Origin: Pseudomonadota bacterium
GTDB lineage: Bacteria > Pseudomonadota > Gammaproteobacteria > Steroidobacterales > Steroidobacteraceae
DNA: 64,000 bases
Assembly (NCBI GenBank): GCA_037200975.1
Contig: JBBCGI010000001.1
Location: 1,240,001 to 1,304,000 of the forward strand
Reading direction: 5' to 3'
The translations under genes and the position numbers were made by a program. This document shows, in pieces, positions 1-8,626 of this stretch (its first letter is position 1; every line of letters starts with the position of its first letter). The notes below the pieces were generated by a model that had not been told where the DNA came from, ran no database searches, and saw only the letters and a list, made by a program, of their open reading frames with translations.

Positions 1-2
1 CG

Positions 3-845
3 ATGCGCATCGACCGGGTGTTCGGCGCCGAGATCGACGAATCCGCCTACCAGGAGGCGAGCGGCTCGCTCGCGCCGGCGTTGCTGTGGGATGAGTTCGA
101 CGGCTTCCAGCCGAAGCTGCGTTTCAACGTCAATTTGCCGCTGCCGCACCTCGACGAACGGTTCCACGCGTTCATCGGCCGCGTCAACCGCGACGAATAC
201 GTCACCGAGCGCAATCTCGAATCCGGCGCGTTTCCGCGCCAGTACGGCCCGGTCGAGGACGATCAGACCTTGTTAGGCCTGCGCTTCCGCTCGCCCAAGG
301 CGGGCGCGCACTTCGACGCCGACGCGGGTGTACGCCTCAATTTCCCCGTCGACCCGTTCGTGAAGGGCAGCTACCGCTTCTTCCATGGCTCCTCCGAGAA
401 CGTGTTGTTCAGTTTCCGTGAGACGGCGTTCTGGCAGAACAGCGAGGGCGTGGGCGTCACCAGCCGCGTCGACATCGAAAAGATTTTCGACTACAGCTGG
501 CTGGCGCGATTCACGGCGTCGGGCACGATCTCGCAGGAATCCGAAGGCGTGCGCGGTTACACCGCCTTGTCGCTGGTGCACGGCATGCCGAACCGCCGCG
601 CGATCGCGGCCGAGCTGTTCACCAGCGGCGAGATGGACGCGGACGTGCCGCTCGGCAACTACGGCATGAAGCTCGCCTATCGCAAGAGCATTTCGCGCGA
701 CTGGTTGATCATGGAGATCCGCACCAGCCTCACCTGGCCGAAGGACGAAGCCTGGCAGGTGCGCGAGGCCACGTGGGGCGTCGGCATCGGCTTCGAGATG
801 TTCTTCGGCACCGACGATTTCCTCGCGCGCCCGGTTACTTTTTGA
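3..845 (+). CDS. Putative outer-membrane beta-barrel protein, 5'-truncated by window edge
   Basis: The visible 280 residues have no signal peptide and the reading frame opens at the window edge, so this is probably the C-terminal part of a longer protein. It shows alternating hydrophobic and polar stretches with many aromatic residues and ends in a short strand-like segment closing with Phe (RPVTF), the usual last residue of outer-membrane barrels. No enzyme motif is visible. The next gene lies on the other strand and ends 7 bp away. I do not recognise the family; the barrel assignment is inference from composition and the terminal Phe. Confidence 0.6.
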   Translation: MRIDRVFGAEIDESAYQEASGSLAPALLWDEFDGFQPKLRFNVNLPLPHLDERFHAFIGRVNRDEYVTERNLESGAFPRQYGPVEDDQTLLGLRFRSPKAGAHFDADAGVRLNFPVDPFVKGSYRFFHGSSENVLFSFRETAFWQNSEGVGVTSRVDIEKIFDYSWLARFTASGTISQESEGVRGYTALSLVHGMPNRRAIAAELFTSGEMDADVPLGNYGMKLAYRKSISRDWLIMEIRTSLTWPKDEAWQVREATWGVGIGFEMFFGTDDFLARPVTF

Positions 846-852
846 GCGGCAT

Positions 853-1983
853 TCAGTTCGGCGCCACCCGGTCGGTGATGTATTTGCTGAGATCGCGCAC
901 GGCTTTTTCGGCCTTTTCTCCGCCGGCGTTGGTGACGACGATCGAGATCACGTCCTGCTGCGGCAGGATGCGCAGATCCGCCACCCAATACCCATTGCTG
1001 CCGGTATGCGCCAGCAGCGACACATCGCCGTTGGGCTCCGTGAGCACTCCCCAACCCATCGCGTAGCGGTTCTTGACCGGCGTGTGCAGCAGCTTGTAGG
1101 TCTCGGGCTTGAGTAGTTTGCCGTGGCCGTGAAGGCCATCGAGCTGGTCCTGCGCGAACAGCATCCAGTCCTGCAACGTGATGTTGACCGTGCCGGCGGG
1201 CCCCACCGCGGGTGGGTTGTCGCTCTTCGGATCGCCCACATCGAGGGCGACGAGTCCGCCGCGGGCGGGAACGTGCCCGAGCGGCTGATCGTATTTCTTG
1301 CGCTTGCCCGGAGCGCCGAAACTCGCATTGACGATTCCGAGCGGCTTCCAGACTTCGGCGCGCAGCGCGTCTTCCCAGGTATCGCCGGTAAGCGATTCGA
1401 CCACCGCGCCCGCGATGACATAGCCCAGGTTCGAGTACGCGAACTCGCCGACTTTCGAAGCGGGCGGCTGCCGCAGGTAATAGGCCACCACCATCGCGCG
1501 CTGCGCGCGCAGGCTCTTGCGCGTGCCGATGACCGTGTCGAAGTCCGCGATCTCGCGGGGATCGGCGAGCGCCGGCAGACCGGCGGTGTGTGTCAGCAGC
1601 TGTCGCAACGTGACGCCCTGCAGCTGCGAATTCATTCCCGCGGCGACGCCCGGAAAAAGCTGCGCGAGGGTGGAGTCGAAGCTGACCAGGCCTCGCTCGA
1701 CCAGCCGCGCAATCAACGTCGCCGTCATCGCCTTGGTGTCGGAGCCGATGTGCCAGCGATCCCGTGTCGTCACGGACGGTTTCTGGTTGAGCGCGCGCTT
1801 GCCGGAGGCAGCCTGCGCTTCGATACGTCCCTTGATCTGCACCAGCGCCGCCGTGGCCGGCAGACCGGCGCTGTCGCGCGTCTGCGTGATGGCCTGTTCC
1901 ACGAATTGCTGTAGTGGGGCATCCGCAAACGCGGGCGCAGCCGCCGCGAACAACACGCATGCCAGGGTCTGCCTCGAAATCAT
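853..1983 (-). CDS. Secreted serine hydrolase, beta-lactamase (class C/ DD-peptidase fold) family
   Basis: A 376-residue protein with a Sec signal peptide (about residues 1-21, ending AFADA). It has the three catalytic signatures of the Beta-lactamase family: S81-D-T-K84, Y183-S-N185 and H326-T-G328. These proteins act in the periplasm as esterases, D-aminopeptidases, DD-peptidases or, less often, beta-lactamases; the HTG third box (rather than KTG) is commoner in the esterase/peptidase members. The ATG lies 85 bp from the divergent DedA gene. The substrate cannot be inferred, and calling it a resistance gene would be unsupported. Confidence 0.9.
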   Translation of the reverse strand: MISRQTLACVLFAAAAPAFADAPLQQFVEQAITQTRDSAGLPATAALVQIKGRIEAQAASGKRALNQKPSVTTRDRWHIGSDTKAMTATLIARLVERGLVSFDSTLAQLFPGVAAGMNSQLQGVTLRQLLTHTAGLPALADPREIADFDTVIGTRKSLRAQRAMVVAYYLRQPPASKVGEFAYSNLGYVIAGAVVESLTGDTWEDALRAEVWKPLGIVNASFGAPGKRKKYDQPLGHVPARGGLVALDVGDPKSDNPPAVGPAGTVNITLQDWMLFAQDQLDGLHGHGKLLKPETYKLLHTPVKNRYAMGWGVLTEPNGDVSLLAHTGSNGYWVADLRILPQQDVISIVVTNAGGEKAEKAVRDLSKYITDRVAPN

Positions 1984-2068
1984 CTGTCCCCCTCGTAGAT
2001 TTTCGTTTCGTCCGCGGTGGACAATCTACCGCGTCGGAAGAACGAGGGGCAATCGGCCCGGGGCAAGG

Positions 2069-2650
2069 ATGGATCTTCAAGCGCTGCTGCACAGCTACGG
2101 ATACGCGCTGATCTTTCTCGGCACGCTCGCCGAGGGCGAATCGCTGCTGGTGCTGGGCGGCATCTTCGCGCACCGCGGATTTCTCGACCTGCGCGGAGTC
2201 ATGCTCACCGCATATCTCGCGGCAGTCTGCGGCGACCAGATGTTTTTCCATCTCGGGCGGCGGCACGCGAAGGGGTTGCTGGTACATTTTCCACGGCTGC
2301 GCGACAAGGTGAACCTGGCGCTGCGGCGAATCGAAAGCCACCAGACGCTGGTTGTATTGAGCATGCGATTCCTGTGGGGCCTGCGCATCGCGCTGCCGGT
2401 TGCGCTGGGATTGACCGGCATGAGCGCGCGCCGCTACTTCCTGCTGGATCTCGTTTCGGCGGCGGTGTGGGCGGTGTGTTTCTCGCTGCTGGGTTATGGG
2501 ACGGGGCGCTTGTTTTCGCACCTCGTCGAGAACTTTCACTCCGTTGAAAAGTGGATCGCGCTCGGGTTGCTGCTTCTTGGCAGCCTCATCCTGTTTCTGC
2601 GCTGGCATGGGGCAAGGCGCACGCAGCCTCCGGATGGGCCGAGCGCCTGA
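2069..2650 (+). CDS. DedA/SNARE-associated family membrane protein
   Basis: A 193-residue integral membrane protein of the DedA (SNARE_assoc, VTT-domain) family, whose members are proposed proton-coupled lipid carriers or flippases of the inner membrane. Visible are the family's E-G/E-S segment near residue 20 (LAEGESLLVLGG), the F.GR..G segment after the second hydrophobic stretch and the central R-F..G-R/L-R region (MRFLWGLRIALPVALG). Four or more hydrophobic segments are present and the C-terminus is short and basic. The start is the ATG in GGATGGATC, which gives the usual family length; the open frame extends upstream antisense to the hydrolase gene but without a family match. Confidence 0.88.
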   Translation: MDLQALLHSYGYALIFLGTLAEGESLLVLGGIFAHRGFLDLRGVMLTAYLAAVCGDQMFFHLGRRHAKGLLVHFPRLRDKVNLALRRIESHQTLVVLSMRFLWGLRIALPVALGLTGMSARRYFLLDLVSAAVWAVCFSLLGYGTGRLFSHLVENFHSVEKWIALGLLLLGSLILFLRWHGARRTQPPDGPSA

Positions 2651-2692
2651 CGCCGCGGTTCTATTTGCCGCACATTGCGTGGACAATGCCGC

Positions 2693-4078
2693 ATGGCATT
2701 AAGCGTCTTCGACCTGTTCAAGATTGGTATCGGGCCTTCGAGCTCGCACACCGTGGGACCCATGCGTGCCGCCCGGCAGTTCGCGGTGCGCCTGCACGAA
2801 GCAGGGCTGCTCGGGCGTGTCGCGCGGATTTCGGTCATGTTGTATGGTTCGCTCGGCGCCACCGGCAAGGGGCACGGCTCCGACAAGGCCATCTTGTTAG
2901 GCCTTTCGGGCAATGAGCCCGATACCGTCGATGTGGATTCGATTGCGGCCACGGTGGAACGTATTCGTGCATCGCACGAGCTCTTTCTGCTCGGCAAACA
3001 GGCGATCGCCTTCGACGAGCGCACCGACCTCGTCTTCAATCACCGGGATACGTTGCCGCTGCATTCGAACGGCATGCGGTTCACCGCGTTCGCCGACGGC
3101 GGCGCGGAGCTGCTCACCGGCACGTATTTCTCCGTCGGCGGCGGGTTCGTGGTCGAGGATCAACCGGCGCCGGGCGCCGGCAAACGCATCGTGCCGGATC
3201 TCACCGTGCTACCGTTTCCGTTCCGCAGCGGCGATGAGTTGTTAGCGCTGTGCGAGCGCGAGAAGACGTCCATCGCCGGCATCATGCGCCGCAACGAGCG
3301 TCGCTGGCGCAGCGACGCGGAAATCGACGAAGGATTGCTGCACATCTGGCACGTGATGCAGGCCTGCGTGAAGCGTGGCTGTGCAACGCCGGGCGTGTTG
3401 CCCGGCGGGTACAAGGTCAAGCGCCGCGCGCCGGGGTTGTTTGCGCAGTTGACGCAGCCCGCGATGGCGGCGCCGCACGATCCGCTGATCGCGCTCGACT
3501 GGGTGAACCTGTGGGCGCTGGCGGTCAACGAAGAGAACGCCGCCGGCGGGCGCGTGGTGACGGCACCGACCAACGGCGCGGCGGGCATCGTGCCCGCGCT
3601 GATGCACTACTACGCGCGCTTCGTGCATGGCGCGAACGACGCGGGGATCGTGGATTTCCTGCTGACCGCCGCCGCCATCGGCTTCTTATATAAGGAGAAC
3701 GCGTCGATCTCGGGCGCCGAGGTGGGCTGCCAGGGCGAGGTGGGCGTGGCCTGTTCCATGGCCGCCGCTGCGCTGACCGCGGTGTTAGGCGGCACGGTGC
3801 TGCAGGTGGAGAACGCCGCCGAGATCGCGATGGAGCATCACCTGGGGCTGACCTGCGATCCGGTCGGCGGGCTGGTGCAGATCCCGTGCATTGAACGAAA
3901 TGCCATCGGTGCTGCCAAAGCGATCAACGTCGCGCGCATGGCGTTGCGCGGCGATGGCACGCACTACGTATCGCTCGACAAGGTGATCAAGACCATGCGC
4001 GAGACGGGCGCGGACATGAAGACCAAGTACAAAGAGACGTCGCGCGGCGGGCTCGCCGTGAACATCGTCGAATGTTAG
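2693..4078 (+). CDS. sdaA: L-serine ammonia-lyase (L-serine dehydratase), single-chain iron-sulfur type
   Basis: A 461-residue enzyme converting L-serine to pyruvate and ammonia in the cytosol. The N-terminal SDH beta domain opens with the hallmark S-S-S-H-T-V-G-P (residues 16-23) and the C-terminal alpha domain carries the conserved cysteines expected to bind the [4Fe-4S] cluster ([30 protein letters not shown]). Length and order match the fused single-chain proteobacterial form. The chosen ATG precedes ALSVFDLFK, the usual N-terminus; an in-frame ATG 18 bp upstream is less typical. A lipoprotein gene follows 9 bp later, so the two may be co-transcribed. Confidence 0.96.
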   Translation: MALSVFDLFKIGIGPSSSHTVGPMRAARQFAVRLHEAGLLGRVARISVMLYGSLGATGKGHGSDKAILLGLSGNEPDTVDVDSIAATVERIRASHELFLLGKQAIAFDERTDLVFNHRDTLPLHSNGMRFTAFADGGAELLTGTYFSVGGGFVVEDQPAPGAGKRIVPDLTVLPFPFRSGDELLALCEREKTSIAGIMRRNERRWRSDAEIDEGLLHIWHVMQACVKRGCATPGVLPGGYKVKRRAPGLFAQLTQPAMAAPHDPLIALDWVNLWALAVNEENAAGGRVVTAPTNGAAGIVPALMHYYARFVHGANDAGIVDFLLTAAAIGFLYKENASISGAEVGCQGEVGVACSMAAAALTAVLGGTVLQVENAAEIAMEHHLGLTCDPVGGLVQIPCIERNAIGAAKAINVARMALRGDGTHYVSLDKVIKTMRETGADMKTKYKETSRGGLAVNIVEC

Positions 4079-4087
4079 GGTGAAAAC

Positions 4088-4630
4088 ATGAACCTGAATT
4101 TCGTTGTTTTCGTTTGCGCGGTGGCGCTGGCCGGGTGCATGAGCGTGACTCCCGGCGACGTGAACCAGAAGCCGGTGGATAAACCCTATGCGGCCGGTTC
4201 ACCTTCCGGCGGAATCCCGCTGTGGAAGCCGGGCGAGAAATTCGTCGGCGTCGCGGGCGGCGCGTGTTACGGCACCTGCCCTGTCTACGAGATCTATGTG
4301 TTCGACGACGGACGCGTGGTGTTCCTGGGCAAGAAGTACACCGGGAAGAGCGGCGTGTTCAGCAAGCAGGTCGACAAATCGGTATATGGCGAGCTGCTGG
4401 CGACGATCGTGCGCACCGGCGTGCTCGACGATTCGATCAAGCGCGGTCCGTGCATGACGGATCATCCGATGCTGACGGTGATGCGGTCGGCGCCGGGCGG
4501 CCAGAGCGTGCGCACGCAGGTGTTGAATACCGGCTGCGAGGGCCACGCCGACATCGCAAAGCAGATCGAGAAACAGTTCATCGATTTCACCGAAGTGGAA
4601 TCCTGGATCGCCCCCGCGAAGAGCTTCTGA
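4088..4630 (+). CDS. DUF6438-type lipoprotein
   Basis: A 180-residue protein with a lipoprotein signal (residues 1-17, lipobox ALAGC, lipidated Cys17), so probably anchored in the outer or inner membrane. The domain from about residue 45 has the pattern ACYGTCPVYEIYVFDDGRVVF, which I associate with DUF6438: a short Gly-x-Cys-x-Gly-x-Cys-P-x-Y segment followed by a beta-rich region, plus a later Cys pair (GPC, TGC) that may form disulfides. Function of the family is unknown. It follows sdaA by 9 bp and is followed by a palindromic repeat that may act as the transcription end. Confidence 0.75.
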   Translation: MNLNFVVFVCAVALAGCMSVTPGDVNQKPVDKPYAAGSPSGGIPLWKPGEKFVGVAGGACYGTCPVYEIYVFDDGRVVFLGKKYTGKSGVFSKQVDKSVYGELLATIVRTGVLDDSIKRGPCMTDHPMLTVMRSAPGGQSVRTQVLNTGCEGHADIAKQIEKQFIDFTEVESWIAPAKSF

Positions 4631-4638
4631 AACGGAGA

Positions 4639-4716
4639 AAAAGGGGACATGCCTATTTATTGATACGGAAGCGGTTTCCCCGCCACTCTCATCAAGAAAT
4701 AGGCATGTCCCCTTTT
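4639..4716. repeat. Palindromic AAAAGGGGACATGCC repeat, copy A
   Basis: Two 26-bp arms (4639-4664 and 4691-4716) are inverted copies of each other with one mismatch, separated by 26 bp. Each arm begins AAAAGGGGACATGCC. The same arm start recurs at 9170 and 12666. It sits between the ends of the convergent lipoprotein gene and DUF4242 gene and could fold as a hairpin or terminator. It resembles the REP/RAYT-type palindromic units of proteobacteria; no transposase is next to it. Confidence 0.85.
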
Positions 4717-4731
4717 GCGCTAACTAGCGGG

Positions 4732-5325
4732 TCATTGCGGGTACAGCGTCTCCGAAATCTCCACGATCGATTCGAACGGCGCGCCGCTCGCGTTCGCGGC
4801 GCCTTCCACGGCACTGAAGCTGGGCGCTTCGTACACGGAGTACGAACCGCGCTTGTCCGCGGTGGCATACGAAGTCAGCAGCTTCACGCCGAACTTCCGA
4901 TCGGCATCTTCAGCCACTTTCGCGAGGCCCGGGCGCTTCACGAGGTAGCGGTGTTTCCCCGGCGCGATCTTCTGCACGGCGCCGCGCGGCTCCGCCTTGA
5001 TGTCGCCCGGAATCTCCGTCACCACGTCGACGGGCAGCCCGTTCAGTTTGGCCGCTTCGCGCACCGCGTTTTCACTCGGGCCGGTGTACACGCAGTACGT
5101 CTTGGTCTTGTCCGCATTCGCGTATGACTTTTCCCAGGTGACATCCAGCGTCTGGTTGTTGGCATTTACTTTCTGTTTCACGTTCGCATCGACGCCATCG
5201 AGCGCGCCGGCGGGAAACGTGCGTTCGATCAGGTAGCGGTGCGTGGCCGGCGTGGGATCGGCGGCCGCCGCGGGCAAACTCGAGGCAGCAAGAATCAGCA
5301 CCGTCGCGGCGCGAAAATCTTTCAT
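4732..5325 (-). CDS. Exported protein with two tandem DUF4242 domains
   Basis: A 197-residue protein with a Sec signal peptide (cleavage near AAAAD) and two related halves: HRYLIERTFP...SYANADKTKTYCVYTGPSE (about 28-95) and HRYLVKRPG...SYATADKRGSYSVYEAPS (about 118-180). This is the DUF4242 pattern, usually one copy per protein, recalled as a small ferredoxin-like fold of unknown role. The first repeat keeps the Cys of the family's C-V-Y motif and the second has Ser. Start choice: an in-frame ATG at 5334 directly abuts a GGAG, while the ATG at 5325 has that GGAG 9 nt upstream, so 5325 is preferred. Confidence 0.78.
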   Translation of the reverse strand: MKDFRAATVLILAASSLPAAAADPTPATHRYLIERTFPAGALDGVDANVKQKVNANNQTLDVTWEKSYANADKTKTYCVYTGPSENAVREAAKLNGLPVDVVTEIPGDIKAEPRGAVQKIAPGKHRYLVKRPGLAKVAEDADRKFGVKLLTSYATADKRGSYSVYEAPSFSAVEGAANASGAPFESIVEISETLYPQ

Positions 5326-5466
5326 AAACTTCATCTCCGTGAGCGTAATCGTGGGTTGCTATCCATCTCCTACGTCTGACAGAGTAAAGAGAGAGTGGCT
5401 AGTTTCGAATGATCAACCGTCCGGGCTTCTTGCTCTTTCGTCCGGACATGGGTTGACGAGGTCTGT

Positions 5467-6432
5467 ATGGATGCCTTGTCCGACGTGTTGCGCGCGGTCC
5501 GCCTTTCGGGCGCTTTCTTCTTCGACGTGCAGGCGCACTGCCCGTGGGTCGCGGAGACGCCGCAGGGAAAAACCGTCGTCGACGCGATGTTCCCCGGCTC
5601 CGATCACCTCGTCTGTTATCACCTGATCATGCACGGCAGCTGCTGGCTCGAGCTCGAGGGCGAGCCGCCGGTCAAACTATCGGCCGGCGACATCATCGTG
5701 CTGCCGCAGGGCGATACCCACGTCCTCACTACCGAGCTCGGCAAACGCAAGACCCCGGAGATGTCGATGTACCGCGTTCCGGACGACGGCCAGCTGCCGG
5801 TGTCGATCTCGATGGGCACCGACGGCGGCGACGAAGCGCATTTCGTGTGCGGCTTTCTCGGCTGCGACTCGCGCCCTTACAACCCGCTGCTGACCGCGTT
5901 GCCGCGCATCATCCACATCAAGGACCATGCGAGCGGCGCGCTGGGGGCTTATTTTCGCGCCGCGTTGGCCGAATCGAAGGGACGCATGGGCGGCGCGTCG
6001 ATGCTGGGGCGCATCAGCGAGCTGATGTTCGTCGACGTGATCCGCCGGCACCTGGAATCGCTGCCCGCCGATCGCACCAACTGGTTGTCGGGGCTGCGCG
6101 ATGCGTACGTCGGCCGCGCGCTGATGGCCTTGCACGCGGATCCGGCGCGCGACTGGACGCTCGAATCCCTGGCGCAGGAAGCGGCGTTGTCGCGTTCCGC
6201 GTTCGCCGAGCGCTTCAATCAGTACGTCGGCCACCCGCCCATGCAGTACCTCGCGAACTGGCGCATGCAGCTCGCGACCAACTACCTGCGAAATGGCAGC
6301 GAGAGCATCGCCTCGGTCGCGAACCGGGTCGGGTACGATTCCGAGGCCGCGTTCAGCCGCGCGTTCAAGAAGGCCGTCGGCGCGCCGCCGAGCGAGTGGC
6401 GCACCACCCACGTAACCGGAAACGCCGCCTAG
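5467..6432 (+). CDS. AraC-family transcriptional regulator with N-terminal cupin
   Basis: 321 residues. The N-terminal half is a cupin of the AraC_binding/Cupin_6 type (about 15-200: WLELEGEPPVKLSAGDIIVLPQGDTHVL), and the C-terminal ~100 residues carry two helix-turn-helix units ending in the AraC signature (VANRVGYDSEAAFSRAFKKAVGAPPSEWR). Cupin_6 AraC regulators often control a neighbouring dehydrogenase or oxidoreductase, but the neighbours here (DUF4242, UrcA) give no clear target. A similar second member lies at about 20.8 kb. The effector is unknown. Confidence 0.9.
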   Translation: MDALSDVLRAVRLSGAFFFDVQAHCPWVAETPQGKTVVDAMFPGSDHLVCYHLIMHGSCWLELEGEPPVKLSAGDIIVLPQGDTHVLTTELGKRKTPEMSMYRVPDDGQLPVSISMGTDGGDEAHFVCGFLGCDSRPYNPLLTALPRIIHIKDHASGALGAYFRAALAESKGRMGGASMLGRISELMFVDVIRRHLESLPADRTNWLSGLRDAYVGRALMALHADPARDWTLESLAQEAALSRSAFAERFNQYVGHPPMQYLANWRMQLATNYLRNGSESIASVANRVGYDSEAAFSRAFKKAVGAPPSEWRTTHVTGNAA

Positions 6433-6547
6433 GTTCCGCGCCGCCGCGAATCTCGATTCAGTAAAACTAAACATCCGGTCAGAACTTGAGAACACGCCGT
6501 GTTCTCGAATCGGCACGATGCGCTCCACACCAACCAAGGAGCCGATC

Positions 6548-6889
6548 ATGTCGAAGCGTTTCATCAAACTACTTACCGTCGCAGCCGCGCTCGCCATCGC
6601 GGGCGTCGCCGGCGCCACCGCTCGGGGCGAAGTGCCGAGCACGGTCGTTCGATACGGCGATCTTGCGCTCAATACCAAGGCTGGCGTCGTCAAGCTGCAT
6701 GCGCGGCTGCGCGCCGCCGCGGAGCAGGTCTGCAGCGGCATCGACAGCCGGGCGCTCGGACTGCGCCAGCGGTACGACGACTGCGTGTCGAGTGCGGTCA
6801 CGGACGGCGTGATCGCGGTCGGCAACGAGAACCTCAGCAACTATCACCGCAATCGCAAGGTCGGGCTGTTCGCGGCCAACCGGAACTGA
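6548..6889 (+). CDS. UrcA family protein
   Basis: A 113-residue exported protein: signal peptide about 1-27, then the short UrcA domain with the motif VVRYGDLALNTKAGVVKLHARLRAAAEQVC...Cys (the two Cys of EQVC and DDC probably pair). The family is frequent in Caulobacterales, Sphingomonadales and Steroidobacter/Xanthomonad-type bacteria; function unknown. Start choice: AAGGAG sits 6 nt before the ATG of MSKRF, whereas the in-frame ATG 30 bp upstream has no clear ribosome site. Two inverted repeats follow within about 140 bp. Confidence 0.82.
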   Translation: MSKRFIKLLTVAAALAIAGVAGATARGEVPSTVVRYGDLALNTKAGVVKLHARLRAAAEQVCSGIDSRALGLRQRYDDCVSSAVTDGVIAVGNENLSNYHRNRKVGLFAANRN

Positions 6890-6922
6890 ACGGCCAGGGG
6901 TTCGCCCCGATTGTCTGCACTG

Positions 6923-6954
6923 CCGCGCGAGCGTTTTTTCCAGCACTCGCGCGG
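6923..6954 (+). terminator. Hairpin downstream of urcA-family gene
   Basis: CCGCGCGAG (6923-6931) and CTCGCGCGG (6946-6954) form a 9-bp stem with a T-rich loop, 33 bp after the UrcA stop codon. No trailing T-run follows, so termination is possible but not shown. Confidence 0.4.
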
Positions 6955-6990
6955 GATCAGCCCGGTGGCCATGCAGGCATTCTTCGAGTC

Positions 6991-7033
6991 GTGAAAACCC
7001 CGCCGTGGCGTTTTGTCCGCGGCGGGGTTTCAC
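6991..7033. terminator. Hairpin in the 296-bp gap between urcA-type and ppk2 genes
   Basis: GTGAAAACCCCGCCG (6991-7005) pairs with CGGCGGGGTTTCAC (7020-7033), a stem of about 14 bp with one bulge and a 14-nt loop. It is symmetric, so it may stop transcription from either side. The rest of the 296-bp gap holds nothing else I can support apart from the presumed ppk2 promoter. Confidence 0.5.
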
Positions 7034-7185
7034 AAGGCGTGAAACATCGCTGAAACAGAAAGCGGCCAGCATCGCGGGTTGGTGCCGGGTGGGACTTGCG
7101 GGAATTAGCGGTCGACGCTGGATTGCGCACGTGCCGCGCGGTGCTAAGCTGATTCCCGTAAGTCTCACCCGGCACCGACATACGC

Positions 7186-8112
7186 ATGAGCGACCTGCCC
7201 GAACTCGACGCCGAGCAATTGATCGCCCGCATCCGCCGCGACCTGGCCGACAGCTGGGACGAAGAGCTGGAGATGGACGTCGAGGATTACCACCCGCTGC
7301 CCGGGCTGCCCGACGGCGGCGCCAACGAGGCGGGTGAACGCGACTATCGCCACAAGTATTTCTCGCAGTTGTTCCGCCTGCAGGCCGAGCTGGTCAAGCT
7401 GCAGGACTGGGTGTACGCCACCAAACAGAAAGTCGTGATCCTGTTCGAAGGCCGCGACGCCGCCGGCAAGGGCGGCGCGATCAAACGCATCACGCAGAAA
7501 CTGAATCCGCGCGTCTGCCGCGTGGTCGCATTGCCCGCGCCCAACGACCGCGAACGTACGCAGTGGTATTTCCAGCGCTACGTCACGCACCTGCCGGCCG
7601 CGGGCGAAATCGTGCTGTTCGATCGCAGCTGGTACAACCGCGCCGGTGTCGAACACGTGATGAACTTCTGCACCGACGAGGAATACGAGGAGTTCTACCG
7701 CTCGGTGCCCGAGTTCGAACGCATGCTGGTCCGCTCGGGAATCCGCCTGCTCAAGTACTGGTTCTCGATCACCGACGAGGAGCAGCATCTGCGCTTCCTC
7801 GGCCGCATCCACGACCCGCTCAAGCAGTGGAAACTGTCGCCGATGGACCTGGAATCGCGCCGCCGCTGGGAAGACTACACACGCGCGAAGGAAGTGATGC
7901 TCGAACGCAGCCACATTCCCGAAGCGCGCTGGTGGGTGGTGCAGGCGGTGGACAAGAAACGCGCGCGCCTCAATTGCATCGATCACCTGCTCAAGCAGTT
8001 TCCGTATGCCGAAGTGCCCAAGTCTTCGGTCGTGCTGCCGGAACGCGAGCGGCACGAACACTATTCGCGCCAGGCCGTCCCCGCCCAGATGCTGGTGCCC
8101 GAAATCTACTAA
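7186..8112 (+). CDS. ppk2: Polyphosphate kinase 2 (PPK2) family protein
   Basis: A 308-residue cytosolic enzyme that uses polyphosphate to phosphorylate nucleoside diphosphates or monophosphates. It has the PPK2 Walker A (EGRDAAGKGG, residues 88-97), the Walker B/lid segment (LFDRSWYNRAGVEHVM, from about residue 144) and the conserved S-I-T/D-E-E-Q-x-x-R-F region. Length and the single domain fit the class I, ADP/GDP-phosphorylating group best, but class assignment needs alignment. The small LuxR-type gene begins 9 bp downstream and could be co-transcribed. Confidence 0.94.
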   Translation: MSDLPELDAEQLIARIRRDLADSWDEELEMDVEDYHPLPGLPDGGANEAGERDYRHKYFSQLFRLQAELVKLQDWVYATKQKVVILFEGRDAAGKGGAIKRITQKLNPRVCRVVALPAPNDRERTQWYFQRYVTHLPAAGEIVLFDRSWYNRAGVEHVMNFCTDEEYEEFYRSVPEFERMLVRSGIRLLKYWFSITDEEQHLRFLGRIHDPLKQWKLSPMDLESRRRWEDYTRAKEVMLERSHIPEARWWVVQAVDKKRARLNCIDHLLKQFPYAEVPKSSVVLPERERHEHYSRQAVPAQMLVPEIY

Positions 8113-8121
8113 AGTGCCGCC

Positions 8122-8535
8122 ATGTGGCGGACGGCTCTCATCTACGGCGCATTGCTCGCGGCCGGGACATTCGGCCTGCGCTGGCTGGAGTTCCGGTTCC
8201 TGGTGCGCAGCCACGCGGTCGAGACCTATGCCGCGCTGATCGCGCTGGCGTTTCTCGGCCTCGGCATCTGGGTGGGCAGGCGACTGTTCCGTTCGCCGCC
8301 GCCGCAACCCTTCACGCCCAATGTGCTGGTGCGCGAAAGCCTCAGGATCAGCGATCGCGAGTTCGAGGTGCTGGCCCTGCTCGCGGACGGGCAATCCAAC
8401 AAGCAGATCGCGAACCGGCTCGCGGTCTCGCCGAATACCGTGAAGACCCACGTGGCGAACCTGTTCGCCAAGCTCGAGGTGGCGCGCCGCACCGAGGCCA
8501 TCGCCCGCGCGCGTGAGCTCGGGATGATCCGGTGA
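8122..8535 (+). CDS. Membrane-anchored LuxR-type helix-turn-helix protein without receiver
   Basis: 137 residues. Two hydrophobic segments (about 5-25 and 35-55) are followed by a C-terminal LuxR/GerE HTH (about 73-137: ISDREFEVLALLADGQSNKQIANRLAVSPNTVKTHVANLFAKLEV). There is no phosphoacceptor receiver or ligand-binding domain, so the membrane part must replace it or the protein is constitutively active. It lies 9 bp after ppk2 and 91 bp before a DUF4199 membrane protein. Small proteins of this layout are annotated as transcriptional regulators near membrane genes; the signal is unknown. Confidence 0.85.
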   Translation: MWRTALIYGALLAAGTFGLRWLEFRFLVRSHAVETYAALIALAFLGLGIWVGRRLFRSPPPQPFTPNVLVRESLRISDREFEVLALLADGQSNKQIANRLAVSPNTVKTHVANLFAKLEVARRTEAIARARELGMIR

Positions 8536-8626
8536 ACGATTTGGGCCGAATCACCCGTTCGGATGATTGCCCGCCCGGTCCGCGCCGGCCTTTCATGCGC
8601 CCTTGTTCAACCCGAAAAGGTGCTCC

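Noticed and set aside
853-1983. Beta-lactamase-fold gene as an antibiotic-resistance determinant
   Set aside because: The third box is HTG, the family is dominated by esterases and peptidases, and no regulator or mobile element is associated.
677-2686. A 669-codon open frame on the minus strand spanning the hydrolase and DedA genes
   Set aside because: It overlaps two genes with clear family motifs and its own translation is Arg/Ala/Gln-rich with no domain; it is a shadow typical of high-GC DNA.
3961-3985. CTACGTAT inside sdaA
   Set aside because: It matches the candidate half-site but lies within conserved codons (His-Tyr-Val-Ser) far from a promoter; it shows that the half-site alone is not specific.
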